From the NCBI GenBank assembly GCA_029204225.1, contig CM055101.1:41812927-41876926 (forward strand): a stretch of 64,000 nucleotides of DNA. The letters are read 5' to 3'. A program made the position numbers and the translations under genes. Source of the DNA: Diphasiastrum complanatum. Taxonomy: Eukaryota; Streptophyta; Lycopodiopsida; Lycopodiales; Lycopodiaceae. Each line of letters starts with the position of its first letter. Position 1 is the stretch's first letter. Shown in pieces: positions 57,985 through 64,000 of the stretch. The notes below the pieces were generated by a model. It was given only the letters and a program-made list of their open reading frames with translations. It had not been told where the DNA came from and made no database searches.

Positions 57985-58004
57985 GAGAGAGAGAGAGAGA
58001 GAGA
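57985..58004 (+). repeat. (GA)n in the PPR gene 5' region
   Basis: A GA run about 80 bases upstream of the PPR start codon. GA/CT tracts are common in plant 5' UTRs; a role here is only inferred. Confidence 0.7.
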
Positions 58005-58084
58005 AAAAGGGGCATTCATCTGGCCACATTGTCGTAGTTTTATGAGAGGGTTTCTGTAATGCTTGCTGTAGCTTCTTCTCAGCC

Positions 58085-58471
58085 ATGTCTCTCTTCACTG
58101 GTTTTACCAACTTTTCTTTTGTGTCTCACATGTTGGATAGACAGCATTTGTGCAAGAGTTCTAAAGATGTGGCAGAGCAGAAAGATAGTAATAGTTCCTG
58201 GATGAAGTTTATTCCATCTGCAGCAAATGCCGCTCAGGCACAGGCAGCACGTGTTGCTCAAGACCCTGAGGACAGCGTTGACATCTTGGAAACTGGAAAC
58301 CGGAAAAGAGCGGCCAGGAATGCAGTGGAGGTGATTCAGCAGCTGGAACGGCTGCAGGACGAAGACTTGAGGATTGAGCTGATTAGAAAGTCTCGAAGGC
58401 TTCTTCCCCGAGCGGTTTTGGAGGCTTTTACTGATAGACTTCATCGGGGACAATGGCAGTCTGCCTTGCAG
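58085..58471 (+). CDS. PPR gene exon 1
   Basis: 129 codons ending WQSALQ at the donor GTAAAT. Open frame continues briefly into the intron, but homology requires the join to VFDLLRE at 59164. Confidence 0.92.
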
Positions 58472-60264
58472 GTAAATCATCTCATAAAAACATGGAAAGC
58501 TTTTCAAATCTAGTATGCGATTTTCAAGAAAAACAGAAAACGAAAAACAAAAAAGGAAAAAAAAAAACTCAAAAGGATTGTCTGTCGTCTCTAAAGCAGA
58601 GCTTTCTGCTTCTGTAAAGCTTTCTTTAAAGCGAGGCTTTATGTTTCTGTACGGGTTTAGGCTTCTAAATTCGCGTTAGCTCAAATTCAGCCCAGGTGTT
58701 TTTGTGGCAATTTGGTTGGTCGTAGTTTTGATGCCTTTGATAGCCTGAACTCGTGGATGGATTCCGAAAAATCTGAACCCTCAGCGCAGGATGTTTCTCG
58801 GCAACACAAATCTAGCCAGTTAAATCACCTCAGCATATTATGGAAATCACGAGCAGGTCCTCTTCCTAGCCAATACCGCGGATAACTTACCGGTAATATC
58901 CATAATGTCCTCTCATGACTTGTCCATTATATGCCTCGGCGTGAACATTGTCCTATTTGTAAAGATTTGTCAAAGCAAGGGTTTCTGTTTCTTGAGGGGT
59001 CTCTGCTCGTATGTATGATTCTATGGAACATCTTCAGATCTATTAAACTACTCGCTACATATTAATATAGTGTCAGATCAATATCAATGCAACATATTAA
59101 TCAGACATATGACGCTTTTGATGCAGGAGGTATTTCAGACCTTCCTTTTGGGGCTTGTGGCAGGTCTTTGATCTGTTGAGGGAGCAAGAATGGTACAAAC
59201 CCGAGCCAGGAACATACATTAAGCTCTTTGGATTGCTGGGGAAATGCAGGCAGTCTGGAAAAGCATTTGTTTATTTCGAGAAGCTCCTGGAAGATGGCTG
59301 CCAGCCTTCTACAGAGGTCTACACAGCACTTCTTTCCACTTGTACTCGTAGTCTCGACCTCGATAACGCTTGGATGCTGTTTGAAAAGATGAAGCTTGAT
59401 GCCAGATGTTCTCCGGATGTGTTTACATACAGTCTGATGATAAAAGCCTGCTGCGAGACTGGTTCCCATGATCGAGCAATCGAATTATTCAAAGAAATGC
59501 ACAGATCTGGTGTTTCCCCAAATGTTGTTACTTACAATACGCTAATCGATGCTTTTGGGAAAGCTGGCAAGCTAGAAGAGATGGAAGAAATATACTCTAC
59601 GATGTTGGAGCATGGAGCCTGCAAACCCGATGTATGGACTCAAAATAGCATCATCAGAAGCTTTGGTAGAGCTGGAAGGATCGATAAGATGGAGCAATGG
59701 TTTCAGAATCTAACAAATCTGGGGCTTCAACCTGATGTGGTTACCCTTAACTGTCTCATGGATGCGTATGGCAAAGAAGGAATGTTCAAGAAAATGGTAT
59801 CAGTTGTAAACTACATGCATAAATACCACTATAAGATGAATACAATCACGTACAACACACTTCTTGATGCTTATGGTAGAGCAGGAGAGATTGACGAAAT
59901 GGAGAAAGTTTTTCGCATTATGAAATGTAAAAGTGTGAAGCCTGATTCGGTCACCTTTTGCACTCTTCTTAATGCTTATGGCAAGAAAGCACTCAGGAAT
60001 AAGGTGAAGAAGGTTTGGCTACAGTTGGAAAATAGTGATGTGTTGCCAGATGCAGCTGTCTATAATGCTGCTATGGATGCATATAGAAGAGCTGGAACCA
60101 TCACCGACATAGAAAGCATTTACCAAGCAATGATCATGAACAGATGCCGACCTGATTTTTTCACTTACAATATCATGAATCTAGCTTATCGGAGCCAAGG
60201 TTTGGATGACACAGCTGAAAAACTGCTGTTACAATTTCAAGAAAATGGTTGGAGTATCAGTTGA
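58085..60264 (+). CDS. P-class pentatricopeptide repeat protein, two exons
   Basis: P-class PPR proteins bind organelle RNA in sequence-specific fashion and act in its splicing, stability or translation. Exon 1 58085-58471 and exon 2 59164-60264 join in phase 0 across a 692-bp GT-AG intron (CAG/GTAAAT, GGCAG/GTC) to give 495 residues. The start ATG follows an in-frame TGA at 58043. Residues 1-129 form the N-terminal region (Ser/Phe-rich start, possibly a transit peptide; RIELIRKSRRLLPRAVLEAF; WQSALQ). From about residue 142 ten 35-residue PPR motifs run to the end, for example PDVFTYSLMIKACCETGSHD and PNVVTYNTLIDAFGKAGKLE. There is no E, DYW or SMR domain. It most resembles the Arabidopsis AT3G06430/AT3G53170 type; the exact ortholog is uncertain. 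Confidence 0.95.
58472..59163 (+). other. PPR gene intron
   Basis: 692-bp GT-AG intron with an A-run near 58555-58567 and no mobile element. Confidence 0.88.
59164..60264 (+). CDS. PPR gene exon 2
   Basis: 366 codons and TGA, beginning VFDLLREQEWYKPEPGTY. The acceptor is TTGTGGCAG. It holds all ten PPR motifs. The frame is also open a little upstream, but there is no ATG there. Confidence 0.93.
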   Translation, partial: VFDLLREQEWYKPEPGTYIKLFGLLGKCRQSGKAFVYFEKLLEDGCQPSTEVYTALLSTCTRSLDLDNAWMLFEKMKLDARCSPDVFTYSLMIKACCETGSHDRAIELFKEMHRSGVSPNVVTYNTLIDAFGKAGKLEEMEEIYSTMLEHGACKPDVWTQNSIIRSFGRAGRIDKMEQWFQNLTNLGLQPDVVTLNCLMDAYGKEGMFKKMVSVVNYMHKYHYKMNTITYNTLLDAYGRAGEIDEMEKVFRIMKCKSVKPDSVTFCTLLNAYGKKALRNKVKKVWLQLENSDVLPDAAVYNAAMDAYRRAGTITDIESIYQAMIMNRCRPDFFTYNIMNLAYRSQGLDDTAEKLLLQFQENGWSIS

Positions 60265-60980
60265 GAGTAAATGGGAATATTACATTGGACACTTCGACTT
60301 CATTTTTTGTGTATTATATGAAACTGCTTCAAATTGGATGTGAGTGAACATGTTTCATAGATGTGCAAGGGTGAGCGTAATTGTTTTCCTGAAAAGAGTC
60401 TTGCCATGAAAATCTGTTTAAAGCTGTGTATCATGTGTGCGGATTTCTTGTGGATCATAAAAATAACTAGTGAGAAATTTCTTTAGAGCAACCAAGATAG
60501 AGGAGATTATTTTGATTAGATATAATGATTTAGAAAAATTCTCATGATTGATCGTGGAGATATTTGTGTTTGGGCAATGAGGAATGCCCTCTTGGTGTAG
60601 CTTTGCTCTACTCAAAATTTTTGCATCTTAATGGTGCATATTAGTACTGAAAATATTCAGATATGGTCCTAGGACTTTGTGCATTCTTCTCGAAATTATT
60701 GACCCTTCGCTCTAACAACCAAAATGAAGCAAATATCTTAATGTATTTTTTTATGACTAAGGTCAGTAGATAAGAGATTGTTGACTTTTGGGAAGGAGAA
60801 GCAGCAAAATGTTACATACAGAACTGCACATGGCTTTAAAAGATTGAGTGGCACATAGTGCGACATTAGCCTACATGTGACTGTATGTCTTTTTATCAAC
60901 ATTTGGAGAGATAGAGAAGGCATGATCTGATGATGTGTTCCGAGTCTCCACATCCAAGAAAGTCCACTTTTGGATGTGCA
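60265..60980. other. Downstream of the PPR gene
   Basis: It should include the PPR 3' UTR. No clear AATAAA is seen close to the stop. 60964-60980 carries CCACTTTTGGATGTGCA, repeated at 62260-62276. Confidence 0.4.
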
Positions 60981-60989
60981 CGTAGGGCG

Positions 60990-61508
60990 CCTATAAGAGT
61001 CACCACTTCAAGATCTTGCTTACAAGACAAAACAATAGAGAACACACTGTTGGAGAAACCACCCAACCAAGTAAAAGCAACCACAATCAATCTTTAGAAG
61101 CTTCACCCCCAAGCCAAGAAATAAGAAGCATGAGAGTAGAGAGAGATCGTGGCAATGAATCAACCAAATGGATTAGTAGGGCGAGTTTGGCCTCCTTATA
61201 TAAGGCTTAGAACCACCTGTGCATGTAGTAATGCAAGGTCTCAACTCCCTTGAACATAGATTCCACTAAAATAGAGTCTCTCTGCATGGATCCTCTATTC
61301 ATAGATTGCTATTGATACTCTACACATGCATATACGGTCCCAAATCTTGTACTGACTCCAATTAGTGTGTTTGGGTCTCACAAGGTTATTAATTACTTGC
61401 GGGTCACGTCCAGTATGACATCGCATAAACTAATAAGCTTGATTAACTAGAGTGTCGGGTATCTAAGTCTAGGATTATACTGAATCCTATATACAGGACG
61501 TGGACATG
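60990..61508 (-). mobile_element. LTR (minus) of the 36.4-kb family
   Basis: The minus strand starts TGTCCACGTCCTGTATATAG near 61506 and runs to GTTTTGTCTTGTAAGCAAGA near 61010, matching 36383-36830. TATATAAGG-like text near 61200 is its likely promoter. Confidence 0.85.
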
Positions 61509-61530
61509 ACATTTCTCCCCCTTAATCTGG
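61509..61530 (-). promoter_or_regulatory. Polypurine tract (minus)
   Basis: On the minus strand AAGGGGGAGAAATG directly precedes the LTR start, as expected for the 3' LTR of a minus-strand element. Confidence 0.75.
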
Positions 61531-62033
61531 TTTTGTCCTCAAAACATGAAAGAATTACAGGAACAATTTCTTTAACTTTTTTTATTAACCTTGAAAATCA
61601 TTATCCTTAGTTTGACTTTCTTATCAAACAAGTACTCAGAGTTAAAACTGGTTTTCAAACATTATTTTCTATTTTGGAGTACAAACGCAGGTTTGGAAAG
61701 TACACTAAGCGATAAATTTTCTCATTTGGGTTACACTTTCTATAAGTAATATCACCTTCATGTAAAACTCTTACATGAGATATTGGGTGAAGTATTTCCT
61801 AACTTAAGAGATTAAAGTTAAAAAAATTAACAGTTATAGTCTAAAATTATCCACAACTCGGCACACAGCTCATAAAGCTTCAAATATCCTTAGAATCCAC
61901 AATTCTAAAATATAATAATTCATTCAACTAGAATCTCTAGGAAAATCATTAAGATAAAAAATGATCAAACTCAACATCTGAGTATCCTAGATACTTCTCT
62001 TGAGTTAAATGCCCCTGTTTCTAGTATCAAATG
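61531..62033 (-). mobile_element. Internal remnant between the two LTR copies
   Basis: About 500 bp, AT-rich, no coding motif. Most of the internal region and the PBS are missing. Confidence 0.6.
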
Positions 62034-62258
62034 CGCTCTATTCATAGATTGCTATTGATAATCTACACATGCATATACGGTCCCAAACCTTATACTAACT
62101 CCAATTAGTGTGTCTGGGCCTCACAAGGTTATTAATTACTTGCGGGTCACATCCAGTATGATGTGGCATAAGTAATAAGCTTGATTCATTGGAGTACTGG
62201 TGGGTACCCAACTCTAGGAATATATTGAATCCTATATACAGGACGTGGACATGACAAC
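62034..62258 (-). mobile_element. Truncated second LTR (minus)
   Basis: Matches 61285-61508 closely (AGATTGCTATTGATA-TCTACACATGCATAT through ACAGGACGTGGACATGACA). It ends inside the LTR, so U5, PBS and leader were lost in a deletion. Confidence 0.82.
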
Positions 62259-62276
62259 GCCACTTTTGGATGTGCA

Positions 62277-62989
62277 AAATCTTTGTTCCTAGATGCCATG
62301 CACATCCAAGGAGTAGCTCAACAGTCGAATAAATGTTGTTTGGGGTTGTGGTGGATATTTTTAGAGTTGTTTTTGTAACTTTTAAGATCCATTCAACAAT
62401 TAAAAAAATTAGATTATTCATTTCATCATTCTTTAAGGTAATCTCCCCACCTGGTGAGTTGTCGTACCATGGGCTTGCGTACCCAAATTCAATTATTTGT
62501 GATCCCACGAGGTGATAATACCAATAAGCATTCTTTGAGTTATGGAGTTGGAGGGCGCTATGCTTGTTGCTTGATTGCAAATAGGTTGATCTCATTATGT
62601 TTTTAAGATTCTGATCATTGAAATTGTTTCTATTTTGAAAATAATTGTTTTTCTTTTTAAATATTATTACCTGTTTTTTAAATTGCAGATTAGGGGTTCA
62701 TATATTTGTTAGAAGCAATGTTTACTTTATACAATGTCATCTATTAGGCTTTAGCCTATGTAAGTCTCATGTCTATTGAGTGGGGTTGTGAGTTAAATAT
62801 AAAGACAATCTTAATCTATCCTACATTTTGAGTTATTGACTAGTGGCTTTGAGTTGTGACCCACATTAATCACTTGCAGTACAAGTCACCTAGTGAGATA
62901 GGGGGTGGAGACCTATTCTAGGTGTCAATAATGTATTTTGTCATGCTGTGAAAAACTGGAATTTTTTGCCAATTTAATACAACTCTGAT
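62277..62989. other. Unassigned
   Basis: No gene or element is recognised. Confidence 0.4.
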
Positions 62990-64000
62990 TGTCGCACTGA
63001 CGTACCGTAGGTGAATCTTGTACCATATGTAGATCATGTAGAATCCTTCGTAACCATATTGCTTCATATGTTGCACTCGTAGTAGCTCGATATTCTGCCT
63101 CTATAGATGATATAGCATTAGTATGTTGCTTCTTTGAACTCCAAGAGATAGCACCAGAACCAAGACAAAAAACATAACCTATAGTAGATCTTCGGTCTTC
63201 CGCATCTCCAGCCCAATCAACATCTACATATCCCTAAACTTCAAATCAACCTGTCTACAATAGAAAATACCAAATCTCAAAGTGTCCTAGCTTTCCAATG
63301 AATCTGCTTAGGCTTAGCCATAAACTGACTTACTATACTCACATCATAAGCAATATCTGGTCTCGTAGTAGTTAGATAGATTAAGCTTCCAACAACCTTT
63401 CTATAAAACGCTTCATCTACATCCTGATCTTCCTCAGCTTTAGTAAGCTTACATCCACTATCATATGGTGTAGAAATAGGCTTGCACTATGACATATTGA
63501 ACTTTTCAAGAAGTTCATGAGTATACTTAGATTGAGAAATAAATAGCCCCTGTGCTACTCTCCATACCTCAATCCCAAAAAAAAATTATAGTGAACCAAG
63601 ATCTTAATCATACTATGATCTGATCATGTGATAACAAGATCACTCACATACATCACCACAATTACAATATGATTATCCTTGATCAAAACATAAATTGTAT
63701 GCTCCGAACTACTTCTTTGAAAGCCAAGCTCCTCAAAGTATGTGTCAATCCTCGTGTACCATACACTGGGTGCTTGCTTAAGCCCATATAGTGCTTTGTC
63801 CAACTTGCAAACCTTGTCTTCATGTCCCACTACTATGTATCCCTCTGGCTGCTCCATGTAGACTTCTTCCTCTAGAAATCCATTCAGGAATGCACTCTTT
63901 ACATCCATTTGTTGAATATCCCATCCAAACTGAGCTGCCAATAATAAAACAGTCCTCATAGTAGTAGACTTAGCAACTGGTGCAAAAGTTTCCTCATAGT
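62990..64000 (-). pseudogene. Copia RT and RNase H, running off the right edge
   Basis: From the edge leftward: YEETFAPVAKSTTMRTVLLL, QQMDVKSAFLNGFLEEEVYM, ALYGLKQAPSVWYTRIDTYF, then the catalytic box as YVSDLVIT (normally YVDD), a stop, a degenerate thumb, and RNase H near 63010-63240 ([49 protein letters not shown]). Gag, protease and integrase would lie beyond 64000. Confidence 0.92.

Noticed and set aside
60418-60615. Minus-strand ORF downstream of the PPR gene ending RTHDTQL
   Set aside because: AT-rich, no domain, and overlapping the probable PPR 3' UTR region.

Overview
The window looks like nuclear DNA from a land plant with a large, retrotransposon-rich genome. Evidence for this is one P-class PPR gene, spliceosomal GT-AG introns, many plant-type Ty1/copia and Ty3/gypsy elements primed by initiator tRNA-Met, and an AT-rich background. 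The very long element-filled introns fit a gymnosperm, fern or other large-genome plant, but the sequence does not settle the species.

Two host genes are supported. First, on the minus strand between 31691 and 3336, ten short exons join in perfect phase to give the N-terminal 290 residues of BRF1, the TFIIB-related subunit of TFIIIB that recruits RNA polymerase III. They encode a zinc ribbon and two cyclin folds. No exon exceeds 121 bp, so ordinary ORF finding misses the gene. The C-terminal TBP-binding part was not found and probably lies beyond the left edge. Second, on the plus strand at 58085-60264, a two-exon gene encodes a 495-residue P-class pentatricopeptide repeat protein.

Layout. 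1-1783: minus-strand gypsy gag, a leader with tandem repeats, PBS and LTR. 3336-5243: BRF1 exons 10-8. 5244-20113: BRF1 intron 7 (14.9 kb), with a gag-protease-only copia (minus), a gypsy relic (minus) split by a young complete copia element (10249-15478, plus), a copia RT scrap and a triplicated 223-bp module. 20114-24429: exons 7-4. 24430-29939: intron 3, holding a copia relic, a gypsy element with LTR/PBS and a GC-rich BED-finger fragment. 29940-31691: exons 3-1. 33-36.9 kb: an unknown ORF and two LTR/PBS units facing opposite ways. 36.4-41.5 kb: an apparently coding-free LTR element containing a MITE. 42.5-44.2 kb: copia relic. 44.3-44.6 kb: an orphan exon-like block. 46-53 kb: AT-rich DNA with minisatellites and unplaced ORFs. 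53.3-57.9 kb: gypsy gag relic, a (CT)50 tract and a copia RT scrap. 58-60.3 kb: PPR gene. 61-62.3 kb: a collapsed LTR element of the 36.4-kb family. 63-64 kb: copia RT/RNase H running off the right edge.

The two host genes are unrelated in role: Pol III transcription, and probably organelle RNA processing. Everything else is mobile-element sediment. The most unusual objects are the reverse-transcriptase-less copia with a long open frame and a duplicated linker, the triplicated exon-like module, the coding-free LTR element and the orphan exon-like blocks.
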